NCBI GenBank assembly: GCA_965202795.1 | Contig: OZ241848.1 | Span: forward strand, 434,001-498,000 | Source of the DNA: JACOND01 sp965202795 | GTDB taxonomy: Bacteria > Bdellovibrionota > Bdellovibrionia > Bdellovibrionales > UBA1609 | DNA: 64,000 nucleotides | Direction: 5' to 3' | Part shown: in pieces, positions 33,276 to 42,067 of the stretch | Layout of the letters: each line of letters starts with the position of its first letter | Position numbering within the stretch: position 1 is the first letter of the stretch | Position numbers and translations under genes: made by a program | The notes under the pieces: model-generated | Database searches by the model: none | Seen by the model: only the letters and a program-made list of their open reading frames with translations | What the model was told of the DNA's origin: nothing

Positions 33276-35403
33276 AAAGCCGGGGAGAGATCTCCCTCCG
33301 CCGCCGCGCGCGCCCAAAAAACGGTTTTTTCATAAAAAGTTCGGGGACCGCCGCTATGACCCTTATTTTTATATGAGGGAAAAAGACAATCCCGAGGTTT
33401 TGGCTTGCCTGAAGGCTGAAAACCAATACGCCCGGCAGGCTTTAAAGGGGACAGAGGCGCTGCGGAAAAAGCTGTTTCAGGAGATAAAATCCAAAATCCC
33501 CGCCCGCTTTGACACTGAGCCGGCCGCTGATGGCGGGTATTTGTATTTTGTCTCTTGGAGGGAGGGCAGAGAATACCCCATTTACAAAAGGCGGCGCGCT
33601 GACACCGGCCGGCGGGCCGCCTCAGGCCAAAAGCCCTGCCCAGACGAAACCATCCTGGACCACAACCAGCTCGCCAAAACCCGCAAATACTGCGACCTGC
33701 AGAGCCTGGCTGTGTCTCCAGATCACAAAATCCTCGCTTACTCTGTGGACAGCCGGGGGCGGGAAATCTACGACATTTTTTTTAAAAACCTGGAGACCGG
33801 GAAAACGCTCCCAAAATTCATCTCCCAGGCGGTTTCTGATTTTGTCTGGGCAAACGACAGCCGGACTCTTTTTTACGCGAGGCAGGACCCTGTGACCTTA
33901 AAGCCTTTTCAAATTTTCCGCTTTGACATAAAAACCGGCGAAAGCCAGCTGGTTTTTGAGGAGCGCGCCCCAAGCTTCAGCGTGTTTTTGAAAAAAACCC
34001 TCTCCAAAGATTATCTGGTCATTGTGAGCGCCAGCTCCCAAACCTCAGAGTGCCGCTTTCTTTCGGCTGATGATCCAAAGGGGGAGTGGACTCTGTTTGC
34101 GCCAAGGCAGCCCCGCCATGAATATCATATTGACTATGGGGATGGCTGGTTTTACATCCTCACAAACAGCGGCGGCGCCTTTAACTTCAAGCTGATGAAA
34201 TGCCCGCGGGCCGCAGCGGCGGCCGGCCCCGGCAAATGGCGGGAATGCCTCCCCCACAGAAGAGGCGCTTATATTGAGGATTTTGAGCTGTTTCAGAGCT
34301 TTATCGCCCTGCAGGTTCGGAAAAACGGCCGGCGGGAGATTGAAATCCTAAGCCGCAGAACAGAAAAGCCCCGCAGCGTCCGCTTTTCAGAAGAGGCTTA
34401 TGCCTGCTCTCTTGGGGAAAACAGAGAGTATAAATCCAAAACAGTTAGGCTTGAGCTTTCCTCTTTTGTCAGGCCAAAAGCTGTTTATGACTGCGGCCCC
34501 GCAGCCATAAAGCCTATCTTTAAAAGACAGGCGCTGCCGGGCGGCGGCTTTAAGCCGGAGGATTACATCTCGCGGCGGGAGTTTGTCCGGGCCGCGGACG
34601 GCGCGAAGATCCCGCTCTCGCTTTTGTTTCGGAAAGGGCGGGAGTTCAGCCCCTCAACCCCGTTTTTGCTCTATGGCTACGGCTCTTACGGGATCAGCAT
34701 GGATCCCGTCTTTGACCCCGCTGTGTTTTCCCTTATAGACAGGGGCTTTGTCTATGCCCTGGCCCACATCCGGGGCGGCGCGGAAAAGGGCCGCAAATGG
34801 CATAACAGCGGAAAGCTTTTAAAAAAGAAAAACACCTTCACTGATTTTGCCGCCTGCGCGGATTATCTGATAAAAAAATCATGGACCTCGCCAAACCATC
34901 TTTACATTATGGGAGGCAGCGCCGGCGGGATGCTGATAGGCGCGGCCCTGAACCAAAATCCCAAGCGGTTTCACGGCGCTGCGGCCATTGTCCCCTTTGT
35001 GGATGTTTTGACAACAATTTTGGACGAAAGCCTGCCGCTTTCCTCTCAGGAGCATGAGGAATGGGGCAGCCCAAACAAAAAAAAGTTTTATGATTATATC
35101 AAGTCCTACTCGCCTTATGACAATGTAAAAAAAGCGGCCTGCCCCCATCTTCTGATTGAGGCGGGATTCCATGATCCAAGAGTGTCTTATTGGGAGCCGG
35201 CCAAGTGGGCCGCCCGCCTGAGAAGCCGCAAAACCGATCAAAACCTGCTGCTTCTTGTGACAGACATGAAAAGCGGCCATTTTGGAGAGACCGGCCGGTT
35301 TCGCCGCCTGAAAAGCCAGGCCCGCCGCATGGCTTTTTTTCTGAGCCTGGAAGCTCAGCAGGCAAATCAGCGGGCCGGCCGGCCAAAGCAGGGGATCAAA
35401 TAA
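33253..35403 (+). CDS. ptrB: Oligopeptidase B (prolyl oligopeptidase family)
   Basis: Cleaves short peptides after basic residues; typically cytosolic. About 716 residues from the ATG at 33253. The N-terminal opening KFGDRRYDPYFYMREKDNPEVL and the beta-propeller region precede the alpha/beta-hydrolase domain: YGSYGISMDP, nucleophile GGSAGGML near residue 553, aspartate near GFHDPRVSYWEP and histidine near KSGHFGETGR at about 675. All triad segments look intact. The start I chose overlaps the hexapeptide gene by 23 bp; an earlier ATG at 33199 would overlap it by 77 bp. Downstream gene begins immediately after the stop. Confidence 0.9.
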   Translation: MSVQDSIKKPGRDLPPPPRAPKKRFFHKKFGDRRYDPYFYMREKDNPEVLACLKAENQYARQALKGTEALRKKLFQEIKSKIPARFDTEPAADGGYLYFVSWREGREYPIYKRRRADTGRRAASGQKPCPDETILDHNQLAKTRKYCDLQSLAVSPDHKILAYSVDSRGREIYDIFFKNLETGKTLPKFISQAVSDFVWANDSRTLFYARQDPVTLKPFQIFRFDIKTGESQLVFEERAPSFSVFLKKTLSKDYLVIVSASSQTSECRFLSADDPKGEWTLFAPRQPRHEYHIDYGDGWFYILTNSGGAFNFKLMKCPRAAAAAGPGKWRECLPHRRGAYIEDFELFQSFIALQVRKNGRREIEILSRRTEKPRSVRFSEEAYACSLGENREYKSKTVRLELSSFVRPKAVYDCGPAAIKPIFKRQALPGGGFKPEDYISRREFVRAADGAKIPLSLLFRKGREFSPSTPFLLYGYGSYGISMDPVFDPAVFSLIDRGFVYALAHIRGGAEKGRKWHNSGKLLKKKNTFTDFAACADYLIKKSWTSPNHLYIMGGSAGGMLIGAALNQNPKRFHGAAAIVPFVDVLTTILDESLPLSSQEHEEWGSPNKKKFYDYIKSYSPYDNVKKAACPHLLIEAGFHDPRVSYWEPAKWAARLRSRKTDQNLLLLVTDMKSGHFGETGRFRRLKSQARRMAFFLSLEAQQANQRAGRPKQGIK

Positions 35404-36336
35404 ATGACTGTTTTTTCGCTTGCCGCCCTGGGGCTGGGGGGCATTGGCCTGCTGGTTTTCGGAAGCCATTTAACTGTCCGCGCCCTGATCGCGCTCTCCC
35501 TTTTGCTCAAGGTGAAGCCGCTGTTTCTCAGCATTGTGGTTTTGGGCTTCGTCACTTCGGCGCCGGAGTGGTTTGTGACATTTTCCGCCGCATGGAAAGG
35601 CGCCCCCGACGCCGCTCTGGGAAATATCGCCGGCTCCAACATCATCAATATTTTGCTGATTTTGGGACTGACCGGGCTGTTTCGCCCTCATAAGGCGGAC
35701 CGGCAGATCATTTTCTTTGATTTGCCATGCCTTGCAGCCGCCTGCCTGGCTTTTTTTATGCTGGCCGCGGACCGCCGGCTGGGCTTTTTAGACGGCATGC
35801 TGCTTTTGACAGGCTTTGCGCTGTATTTGTTTTTTGTGTTCCGCCAGAGAGAGCGGGAGCCGGACTCCAGGGCGGGGGAGGAGTTTTCCTCCTCTCTTGG
35901 CCGCTTTGCCGCGCTTCGGGATCTTTTTGCCGGGTTTATCGCTTTGTTTGCGGGGGCCTCGCTTGCGGTTGATTCCGCCGCGGATTTGGGCCGGCTGCTG
36001 GGGCTTTCGGAGCGGTTTATCGGCGTGTTTATTTTGTCTGTGGGGACCAGCCTGCCGGAGCTGGCCGCGTCCTTTCAGGCTTTGCTAAAAAAACAGGGGG
36101 AGATTGCCCTTGGGAATGTGGCCGGCTCCAATATCTTCAACACCTTGTTTGTCGCCGGATCCGCAGGCCTGCTGGCCCCCTTAAATTTTTCGCCGGGCCT
36201 GTTTTTTGATTTTGCCTTTATGCTTGCTTTGACGGCGGCGCTTTGGGGCGTTTTGTTTTTTTTAAAAGAGCTTCCAAAGCCGGTCTGCCTGCTTTTTGCC
36301 GTTATATACGGCCTGTATGCGGGCTTTTTTCATTAG
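35404..36336 (+). CDS. Na+/Ca2+ exchanger family (YrbG-like) antiporter
   Basis: 310 residues, about ten membrane helices with the two alpha-repeats of the CaCA family: SAPEWFVTFSA with GNIAGSNIINILLILG in the first half, and GTSLPELAASF with GNVAGSNIFNTLFVAG in the second. These acidic residues bind cations. Probably expels Ca2+ in exchange for Na+ or H+. The ATG follows the oligopeptidase stop without a gap. The TAG stop coincides with the edge of a deleted IS copy. Confidence 0.9.
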   Translation: MTVFSLAALGLGGIGLLVFGSHLTVRALIALSLLLKVKPLFLSIVVLGFVTSAPEWFVTFSAAWKGAPDAALGNIAGSNIINILLILGLTGLFRPHKADRQIIFFDLPCLAAACLAFFMLAADRRLGFLDGMLLLTGFALYLFFVFRQREREPDSRAGEEFSSSLGRFAALRDLFAGFIALFAGASLAVDSAADLGRLLGLSERFIGVFILSVGTSLPELAASFQALLKKQGEIALGNVAGSNIFNTLFVAGSAGLLAPLNFSPGLFFDFAFMLALTAALWGVLFFLKELPKPVCLLFAVIYGLYAGFFH

Positions 36337-36515
36337 GCTGTGTCTGAAAACTCATAAATGCCTCAAAATCATTCTCAATTTTACCATTCCAAGATAATGA
36401 GAAGCTGACTTTTCATATCGATCGGCAATCCTCCCTGACTCCTTCAGCCAGTCCGCGCGCTGCTCAATAAGAAAAAAATCTTGCTTGTCAAGAGGGAAAC
36501 TTTTCAGACACAGCC
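36336..36515 (-). mobile_element. Internally deleted (MITE-like) copy of the IS5-type element, 180 bp
   Basis: The ends match the intact element (GGCTGTGTCTGAAAACT at the left, its complement at 36499-36515) and TA flanks both sides (36334-36335 and 36516-36517). Inside remain the last codons of the transposase (LKESGRIADRYEKSASHYLG) and the TTGACA box. It could be moved by the full element at 6269. Like that element it starts within a TAG stop codon. Confidence 0.85.
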
Positions 36516-36540
36516 TAGCTTTTTGCGCCAGCCGGCCGGC

Positions 36541-36641
36541 AATATTTGCGGAGGCTGTTTCCCTCCTCATGGCTTTTTCCCTGAGGGCAGAGCTTTCTGC
36601 CAGCGCTCTCGTTTAAAGCTTATAATGCGGCGGGCTATTAA
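36541..36641 (+). repeat. Dispersed TTATAATGCGGCG element, copy 1
   Basis: AATATTTGCGGAGGC ... GGCTTTTTCC ... AAAGCTTATAATGCGGCG. It shares its beginning, middle and end with 51980-52092, and its core in reverse with 50905-50960. The perfect -10 box TATAAT is at 36621-36626. It could be a promoter for the aldolase gene downstream. Confidence 0.55.
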
Positions 36642-36728
36642 CAGAAAAAAAACTGAAAAACCTGAAAAATCCATGTATACATATATGCTGGCTTTGTTTG
36701 AAGCGCGCTGCCTTGAGGGCTCTAAATC

Positions 36729-37661
36729 ATGACAGAGGCTGTTCGGAGCATTCTTAAAAATTACGGGGGGGACAATCCCGGGACAATCTCCCAGCTGCGG
36801 CGGCTTTTGAGCCACGGCGCCCTGGGCGGGACGGGAAAAATGCTGATTTTTCCCGTAGATCAGGGTTTTGAGCACGGCCCGGCGGCCAGCTTTGCCCCCA
36901 ACCCGGCGGCTTATGATCCGGCCTTTCACTTTCAGCTGGCCCTGAAGGGCGGCTGCAGCGCCTATGCGGCGCCCTTTGGCTTTTTAGACGCCGCCGCCAG
37001 GGAATTTGCCGGGGAAATCCCTTTAATATTAAAGGCCAACAATTCTGACAGCCTGTATAAGGACCCGGACAATCCGCTGCCGGCAGTGACCTCCGGGGCG
37101 GAGGAGGCCCTTCGCCTTGGCTGCTCCGCCATTGGATTCACCATTTATCCCGGATCCGGCGCGCGGGAGGCCATGTATGAGGACGCTGTCCGCCTGGGGC
37201 GGGAGGCCCGCGCGGCGGGCCTTCCCCTGGTCATCTGGTCTTATCCAAGGGGCGCGGGCCTGCCGAAAGAGCGGGAGACCGCCCTGGATGCAGCGGCTTA
37301 TGCCGCCCAAATCGCCTGCCAGTTAGGCGCCCATATTGTAAAGGTCAAGCCGCCCCGGGATTTTTTTGAAAAGCCCATGGACGGCCCGCAGCAGGCCCTT
37401 TATGAAAAAAACAAAATCCAGACCTCAAAGCTTTCGCAAAGGGCTCGTCATGTGATTCAGTCGGCCTTTGACGGAAAGCGGATTGTGATTTTCAGCGGCG
37501 GCCCGGCCAAAAAAACAGAGGATCTTTTAGAAGAAGTCCGGCAGCTGGCGCGGGGAGGCGCTTTTGGAAGCATTGTTGGAAGAAATGTGTTTCAGCGCCC
37601 GGAAAAAGAGGCCCTGGAGCTTTTGGCGAAAATCATCGCTATCTATAAAAAGGCCGCTTAA
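36729..37661 (+). CDS. Fructose-bisphosphate aldolase class I (DhnA/archaeal type)
   Basis: Splits fructose 1,6-bisphosphate into two triose phosphates through a Schiff-base lysine. 310 residues. PVDQGFEHGP near residue 38 (family signature), LKANNSDS, FTIYPGS, PLVIWSYPRG, the probable Schiff-base lysine in HIVKVKPP near 204-207, and the phosphate-binding ends IVIFSGGPAK and GSIVGRNVFQRP. This DhnA-type aldolase is not related in sequence to the zinc-dependent class II enzyme. It is flanked by two IS remnants, so the local gene order has been disturbed, but the gene is intact. Confidence 0.9.
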   Translation: MTEAVRSILKNYGGDNPGTISQLRRLLSHGALGGTGKMLIFPVDQGFEHGPAASFAPNPAAYDPAFHFQLALKGGCSAYAAPFGFLDAAAREFAGEIPLILKANNSDSLYKDPDNPLPAVTSGAEEALRLGCSAIGFTIYPGSGAREAMYEDAVRLGREARAAGLPLVIWSYPRGAGLPKERETALDAAAYAAQIACQLGAHIVKVKPPRDFFEKPMDGPQQALYEKNKIQTSKLSQRARHVIQSAFDGKRIVIFSGGPAKKTEDLLEEVRQLARGGAFGSIVGRNVFQRPEKEALELLAKIIAIYKKAA

Positions 37662-37671
37662 ATGCTCAATG

Positions 37672-37766
37672 CCCATCCTTTCTGACTCCTTCAGCCAGCG
37701 CAGGCGCCGCTCAATCAAGACAAAAACCCCGCTTGTCAAGAGGGGGGGATCTTTTCAGACACAGCT
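37672..37766 (-). mobile_element. Decayed right end of the IS5-type element
   Basis: TCTGACTCCTTCAGCCAGC, GCTCAAT, GCTTGTCAAGAGGG and CTTTTCAGACACAGC follow in the same order as in the intact IS. The left end is gone. Located 10 bp after the aldolase stop. Confidence 0.75.
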
Positions 37767-37800
37767 TTAGCCAGGAACGCAGCAGCTCAAACGGCCGCGC

Positions 37801-37834
37801 CTTATTTATCTGGACGGCCTGGCGGCCGCTCCCG
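37801..37834 (-). repeat. Dispersed palindromic element, diverged intergenic copy
   Basis: On the minus strand GGGAGCGGCCGCCAGGCCG, then TCCAGATAAATAAG resembles the GGAACGGCCGCGAGGCCG, TCCCAACAAACAAGC copy at 41453. Upstream of lysS. Weakest of the set. Confidence 0.4.
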
Positions 37835-37857
37835 GTCCGCCGAATGATGCGGCAAAA

Positions 37858-37886
37858 TTGACACATTATGGCTTTATGGATATGCT
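37858..37886 (+). promoter_or_regulatory. Sigma70 promoter upstream of lysS
   Basis: TTGACA (37858-37863), 17-bp spacer, TATGCT (37881-37886). The leader to the GTG start is about 85 nt. Confidence 0.7.
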
Positions 37887-37975
37887 TGCTCTAATATGAG
37901 GCTGGCGCCTTACTAGAATCGCAGCCAGCCGCGGCGCAGGAAACCCAAAAAGATTCATAACAGGGAGGATCATCC

Positions 37976-40201
37976 GTGGAGCGCCGCAAAGAGACAAACC
38001 CTTTGAGGCGGGAAAAATTAAACAAGCTCAAACAGCTGCGGAGCCTGCGGGCCGATCCCTATCCCCATGTCTGGCGAAAGCCTGAATCCATAAGCAGCTC
38101 CGCTGCTGTCAGGCAAAAATTCGCTGCCCTGCAGGCCGGGGAGATGAGCGGAAATGGGGAGGTCTGCATCGCCGGGCGCCTGATGCGCAAAAGGGATATG
38201 GGCAAGGCCGCGTTTTTCACTGTTCAGGATCAGCCGGGGCAGCTGCAGTGCTATATAAAAAAAGAGGATTTTGCGGCCGGCCCGGGAAAACAAACATCTG
38301 GCTCAAGCAAAAGGCTGGCCCAGCAAAGAACAGCCGCGAGGCTGGCCCAGCAAACAAGCTCAGCCGCGAGGCTGGCCCAGCAAACAGACTCAGCCGCGAG
38401 GCCGGCCCAGCAAACAAGCTCAGCCGCGCCCGCCGCAAGCCCCTGGGATATATGGAGGCTCTCTGACATAGGGGACATCCTTGGCGCCTCGGGCCGGATT
38501 TTCCGAACCAGGCGGGGGGAGCTTTCCCTTCGGATCTCCGATCTGAAAATGCTCTGCAAAAGCCTTGAGCCTCTTCCGGAAAAATACCATGGCCTTGAGG
38601 AAAAAGAGCTGAAATACCGCCATCGGCATTTGGATCTCATCATGGATCCAAAATCAAGGGAGACGCTTCAAACCCGCGCCAAAATCATTCGGGAGATCCG
38701 CTCCTTTATGGAGGAAAGAGGCTTTATAGAGGCAGACACTCCCGTCCTGCAGCCCATTTACGGCGGGGCGGAGGCCCGGCCCTTTGAGACCTATTTTCAC
38801 CGCCTGAATCAAAAAATGTATTTAAAAATCTCCCCAGAGATTTACCTGAAAAAACTGCTGGCCGGCGGCTTTGAAAAAGTCTATGAGATTGGCAAAAACT
38901 TCCGCAACGAGGGCATTGACCGCTCCCACAGCCCGGAGTTTCTGATGCTGGAGTATTACGAGGCTTACACCGATTATGAATGCCAGATGGATCAGTTTGA
39001 GGAGCTTGTCCGCCGCGCCGCCTCAAAAATTGTTTTTCCCAAAAAAGCAGAGCCGCCAGCATCTAAAGCCCCTCAGGAAGTCCAGCCTGAATGCCGGTTG
39101 AAGTACCAGGGCCGGGAGCTGGATCTTTCGCCGCCCTGGCTCCGGATGAGCCTGATAAACCATGAAAGCCTGATTGTTTTCCGCCTCTCTGAAGAGGAAG
39201 AGCCGGCTCCCGGCGAACCGGCTCCCGGCGGCTCAGGATCTGAAAAGGCGCCGGCAAAATTCAATTATCAGGGAAGGGAGCTGAGCGCCAAAAATTTTTG
39301 GGGGCAAATCATCGCGCGCTTTAAAGAGGAAAAAGCAAAGCTCAGGCAAGGCCCCCCCGCCCCCGCCAATAAAAAAGCGCTGCCTCATTTTGATTTTTCC
39401 AACTTTTGGAAAGGCCTTGCCGCCGGCGCGGAGGCTTGGGAGAGTTTTCGGTCTTGTGGATTGCCCCCTCCTCCGGATCTGACCGCCCCCCCCGGCAAAG
39501 CTCCAGGCCGAACGGCCTCAGACTCTAAAGGGGGCGGGGCGCGCCCCGAACCCCCCCTCTGGAAACAAACCGGGAGCCTGCTCCGCTGCAGCCGAAAACT
39601 TCTCCGCTATGCCAGGTTTTTGGACCCTAAAGGGGATTTTCAAAAGGCGGAGCGGGCCATTCAAAAACTCTCAAAATTAAAAACAGCCGCTGAGCCTTCG
39701 GATGAGCTTCTGCGGGAGCTTCTGGAAGACCTAAACTCCGCTCTGGATGAGCTGAGCCTTGCGGCCTGCGAGCGGACAGCGGAAAAATATTTCTGGGATC
39801 CGGTGATTATCACAGACTTTCCTTTAAGCGGCTCGCCGCTCACAAAATCTCACCGCAAAAGCCCCCGCCTTGTGGAGCGCTTTGAGCCTTACATGGCCGG
39901 CATGGAGATAGGCAACGCCTACACCGAGTTAAACGACCCCATAGAGCAGCGGAAAAGGCTGGAAAGCCAAAAGCGCCTGCAGGGGGGCGGCCCCGGCGGC
40001 GGCGCGGGGGCGGCTTGGGAATCCCGCCCGGAATCCCTAAAGCCGCGCCCTGTGGATGAGAGCTTTCTCAAGGCTTTAGAGGCGGGGATGCCTCCCGCCG
40101 GCGGGGCGGGGCTTGGCATTGAGCGCCTTGTCATGATTCTCACTGATCAGCCCAGCATCAGGGATTCCATGCCGTTCCCGGCCCTGAGGACAAAGCCATA
40201 G
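37976..40201 (+). CDS. lysS: Lysyl-tRNA synthetase (class II) with large insertions
   Basis: Charges tRNA-Lys. The GTG start has CAGGGAGG upstream. The OB-fold anticodon domain is at about 50-190 and the core follows with GGAEARPFETYFHRLNQ, motif 2 FRNEGIDRSHSPEFLMLEYY, EIGNAYTELNDP, and motif 3 GLGIERLVMILTDQPSIRD. At 741 residues it is about 240 longer than usual. Residues 112-151 are the in-frame palindromic element (RLAQQ units) inside the OB fold. Residues about 350-590 are an extra block rich in proline, glycine and charged residues between motifs 2 and 3, in which YQGREL occurs twice (about residues 376 and 428), hinting at internal duplication. All catalytic motifs are kept, so it should be active. 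Confidence 0.92.
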   Translation: MERRKETNPLRREKLNKLKQLRSLRADPYPHVWRKPESISSSAAVRQKFAALQAGEMSGNGEVCIAGRLMRKRDMGKAAFFTVQDQPGQLQCYIKKEDFAAGPGKQTSGSSKRLAQQRTAARLAQQTSSAARLAQQTDSAARPAQQTSSAAPAASPWDIWRLSDIGDILGASGRIFRTRRGELSLRISDLKMLCKSLEPLPEKYHGLEEKELKYRHRHLDLIMDPKSRETLQTRAKIIREIRSFMEERGFIEADTPVLQPIYGGAEARPFETYFHRLNQKMYLKISPEIYLKKLLAGGFEKVYEIGKNFRNEGIDRSHSPEFLMLEYYEAYTDYECQMDQFEELVRRAASKIVFPKKAEPPASKAPQEVQPECRLKYQGRELDLSPPWLRMSLINHESLIVFRLSEEEEPAPGEPAPGGSGSEKAPAKFNYQGRELSAKNFWGQIIARFKEEKAKLRQGPPAPANKKALPHFDFSNFWKGLAAGAEAWESFRSCGLPPPPDLTAPPGKAPGRTASDSKGGGARPEPPLWKQTGSLLRCSRKLLRYARFLDPKGDFQKAERAIQKLSKLKTAAEPSDELLRELLEDLNSALDELSLAACERTAEKYFWDPVIITDFPLSGSPLTKSHRKSPRLVERFEPYMAGMEIGNAYTELNDPIEQRKRLESQKRLQGGGPGGGAGAAWESRPESLKPRPVDESFLKALEAGMPPAGGAGLGIERLVMILTDQPSIRDSMPFPALRTKP
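38312..38430 (+). repeat. Dispersed palindromic element: four tandem units inside lysS
   Basis: One 27-bp and three 30-bp units, GAGGCTGGCCCAGCAAACAA-type, read in frame as RLAQQRTAA, RLAQQTSSAA, RLAQQTDSAA and RPAQQTSSAA. The same element is intergenic near tatA and in frame in the HNH gene. Confidence 0.85.
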
Positions 40202-40231
40202 CCTTCGGCGGCGGCGCGGCGCTTTTCAGGC

Positions 40232-40261
40232 TTGCTTGGGCAGCGATTTGTCTGGCATAAT
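40232..40261 (+). promoter_or_regulatory. Probable promoter of the prpB-like gene
   Basis: TTGCTT (40232-40237), 18-bp spacer, CATAAT (40256-40261). The -10 box ends 11 bp before the ATG, leaving a leader of only a few bases. Confidence 0.4.
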
Positions 40262-40272
40262 CAGGCCGCATA

Positions 40273-41199
40273 ATGATATTTCCAGAACAAACAGCTGCCC
40301 TGAGGCGGCGGGATCTAAAAAAGCGGCTGAAGTCAGGGCGCTGCCTTCGCTTTGCCGGCTCGTTTTCGCCGCTGGTTTCCCGCCTGATTGAGGAAAAGGG
40401 TTTTGACGGGGTTTATGTTTCCGGGGCGGTTTTGTCCGCCGACAGGGGCTTCCCCGATATAGGGCTGATCACTTTAAAAGAAGCCGCCGAGAGGGCGGAA
40501 AGCTGGATTCAGCCGGTCTCGCTGCCCTCCATTGCGGATGCCGACACAGGCTTTGGCGGGAGCATCAGCTGCGCCCGCTCTGTTTTTGAGTTGGAGCGCG
40601 CGGGGCTTTCCGGCATGCATATTGAGGATCAAGACTTTGCCTCAGCCAAAAGATGCGGCCACCTGGACAACAAAAAGCTGATCCCTCAGGAGGCTATGGC
40701 CTGGAAAATCCAGGCAGCCTGCAAGGCGCGGCGGGACAAAAATTTTTTGATCATCGCCCGGACAGACGCCCGCTCTGTCCAAGGCATGGAGGGGGCTGTT
40801 CAAAGGGCAAAAGCTTATATTGAGGCGGGGGCTGATATGATTTTCCCTGAAGCCCTGCGCGATGCAGAGGAGTTTGAGGCTTTTCGCGCGGAGGTGTCCG
40901 CGCCGCTGCTTGCCAACATGACTGAGTTTGGAAAAACCAGGATCATTCCTCACAGGGAGTTTGACCGCATGGGATACAGCATTTTGATCTATCCGGCGAG
41001 CGCGCTCCGGCTGGCGCTTCAGGCGGTTGAAACAGGCCTGGAGATTTTAGCCGGGGACCGGCAGGAGGAGCTTTTGCCGCAGATGCAAACCCGAAAGCGC
41101 CTCTATGAGCTGCTGCGCTACAAAGACTATGAGGCTTTTGACCGGGAGGTTTTTGATTTTTCTCTGCCGGAAAGCCGCCCGCCGCGGGGCAGCCGCTAA
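40273..41199 (+). CDS. prpB: Methylisocitrate lyase-like enzyme (ICL/PEP mutase superfamily)
   Basis: 308 residues with the PrpB pattern: FAGSFSPLVSRLIEEKGFDGVY split over 27-48, IADADTGFGG (metal and substrate binding), GMHIEDQ, the catalytic loop KRCGHLDNK with the essential cysteine near 134, IIARTDARSVQGME and LANMTEFGKT. PrpB cleaves 2-methylisocitrate to pyruvate and succinate in propionate breakdown. No prpC or prpD lies nearby, so another member of the superfamily (for example oxaloacetate or carboxyphosphonoenolpyruvate type) is possible, but the KRCGH loop favours a lyase. Confidence 0.85.
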   Translation: MIFPEQTAALRRRDLKKRLKSGRCLRFAGSFSPLVSRLIEEKGFDGVYVSGAVLSADRGFPDIGLITLKEAAERAESWIQPVSLPSIADADTGFGGSISCARSVFELERAGLSGMHIEDQDFASAKRCGHLDNKKLIPQEAMAWKIQAACKARRDKNFLIIARTDARSVQGMEGAVQRAKAYIEAGADMIFPEALRDAEEFEAFRAEVSAPLLANMTEFGKTRIIPHREFDRMGYSILIYPASALRLALQAVETGLEILAGDRQEELLPQMQTRKRLYELLRYKDYEAFDREVFDFSLPESRPPRGSR

Positions 41200-41264
41200 A
41201 TGATCATCCGCTGAAACAGATCATCAATGCAATGGCGCGTTTTATGAGGATTTTATCAAAAAAA

Positions 41265-41341
41265 TGGTGGCGGGAGAGGGACTCGAACCCCCGGCCAATG
41301 GATTATGATTCCACTGCTCTGACCAGCTGAGCTATCCCGCC
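41265..41341 (-). tRNA. tRNA-Met (anticodon CAT), elongator-like
   Basis: 77 nt with encoded CCA. Acceptor GGCGGGA pairs with TCCCGCC, D-arm AGCTCAGCTGGTCAGAGC, anticodon stem-loop GTGGA-ATCATAA-TCCAT, T-arm GGGGGTTCGAGTCCCTC. The CAT anticodon could also be a lysidine-modified isoleucine tRNA, but body identity fits elongator methionine better. Confidence 0.93.
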
Positions 41342-41440
41342 ATCTTGCTGCTGATAAACACTCAAAACAAGCCTGATTATACACAGAACAGGCCGGGTTT
41401 TCAGAGAAATTTTCAGGCAGGTCAGGTATAGTGAGCCTAT

Positions 41441-42067
41441 ATGGGCGCTTTCCGCTTGTTTGTTGGGACGGCCTCGCGGCCGTTCCCGCGCCTCCGCGCC
41501 GCGGCTGGCTTTTCCAGAGGGGGGGCCTTGCGCCTGCTTCTGTTTGCCTGCCTTCTGGGGGTTCAGGGATGCTCTCACACTCCAGAGCTTTTGAGCGAGG
41601 GGCGGTTTAGGGCCTCCCGCCAGGAGGTTTGGAAGGCTCTTGTCATTATGTTCAAGCCCTATCCCGTCAAAGTCCTGGATGAGCGCAAAGGGTATATCGA
41701 GACAGAGCGCCTTTATGGGAAAAACTTTTGGACAGCCCCTCATCAGGGCAAAATACAGACCGGCGGCTTAAGCGCCGTCCTCAGCGTCAACATTCATTAT
41801 GAAAGGCCGTATACAAAAGTCCATGTCTCAAGGCGGATTTACCGGCAGAGAAGCGTGTTTTCCCCTCTGGAAGAGTCCCCCTCTGATCTTTTTCGCGAGC
41901 ATGTTTTTCTGTACCGGCTGGGCAGGGAGCTTTTGATTCAAAAAACCATTGACCGCCTGAAAAAAAGCCGGGCGGAGCGGTCAGGCGGCTCTATTCCGCC
42001 AAAGGCGGCGCTGCGTCCGAAAGAGGATGGCAGCGGTCCATGGTTTCCCTCAGCCTTCGGGAGTTGA
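41441..42067 (+). CDS. Lipoprotein of unknown function
   Basis: Up to 208 residues with a lipobox LLGVQGC after a hydrophobic stretch. The true start may be the TTG at 41528, preceded by AGAGGGGGGG, which would give MRLLLFACLLGVQGC and place the palindromic element upstream of the gene. The mature part has ASRQEVWKALVIMFKPYPVKV, DERKGYIETERL and conserved basic segments (VSRRIYRQRSVFS), resembling small outer-membrane-assembly or DUF-type lipoproteins in which a W...K...G.I.T pattern occurs. Its last 77 bp overlap the convergent xerC gene. Confidence 0.7.
   Translation: MGAFRLFVGTASRPFPRLRAAAGFSRGGALRLLLFACLLGVQGCSHTPELLSEGRFRASRQEVWKALVIMFKPYPVKVLDERKGYIETERLYGKNFWTAPHQGKIQTGGLSAVLSVNIHYERPYTKVHVSRRIYRQRSVFSPLEESPSDLFREHVFLYRLGRELLIQKTIDRLKKSRAERSGGSIPPKAALRPKEDGSGPWFPSAFGS
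41453..41490 (-). repeat. Dispersed palindromic element, reverse copy
   Basis: On the minus strand GGGAACGGCCGCGAGGCCG followed by TCCCAACAAACAAGCG. GGCC-GCGA-GGCC is a perfect short hairpin. It lies at the 5' end of the lipoprotein frame in the opposite direction to the lysS copies. Confidence 0.7.

Noticed and set aside
38312..38430. Intein or group II intron in lysS
   Set aside because: The inserts lack intein splice-junction residues and homing-endonuclease motifs. They are short repeats and low-complexity sequence.
41441..41527. N-terminal extension of the lipoprotein as genuine coding sequence
   Set aside because: Much of it is the reversed palindromic element. The TTG at 41528 with a strong purine-rich upstream region is a better start, though not proven.
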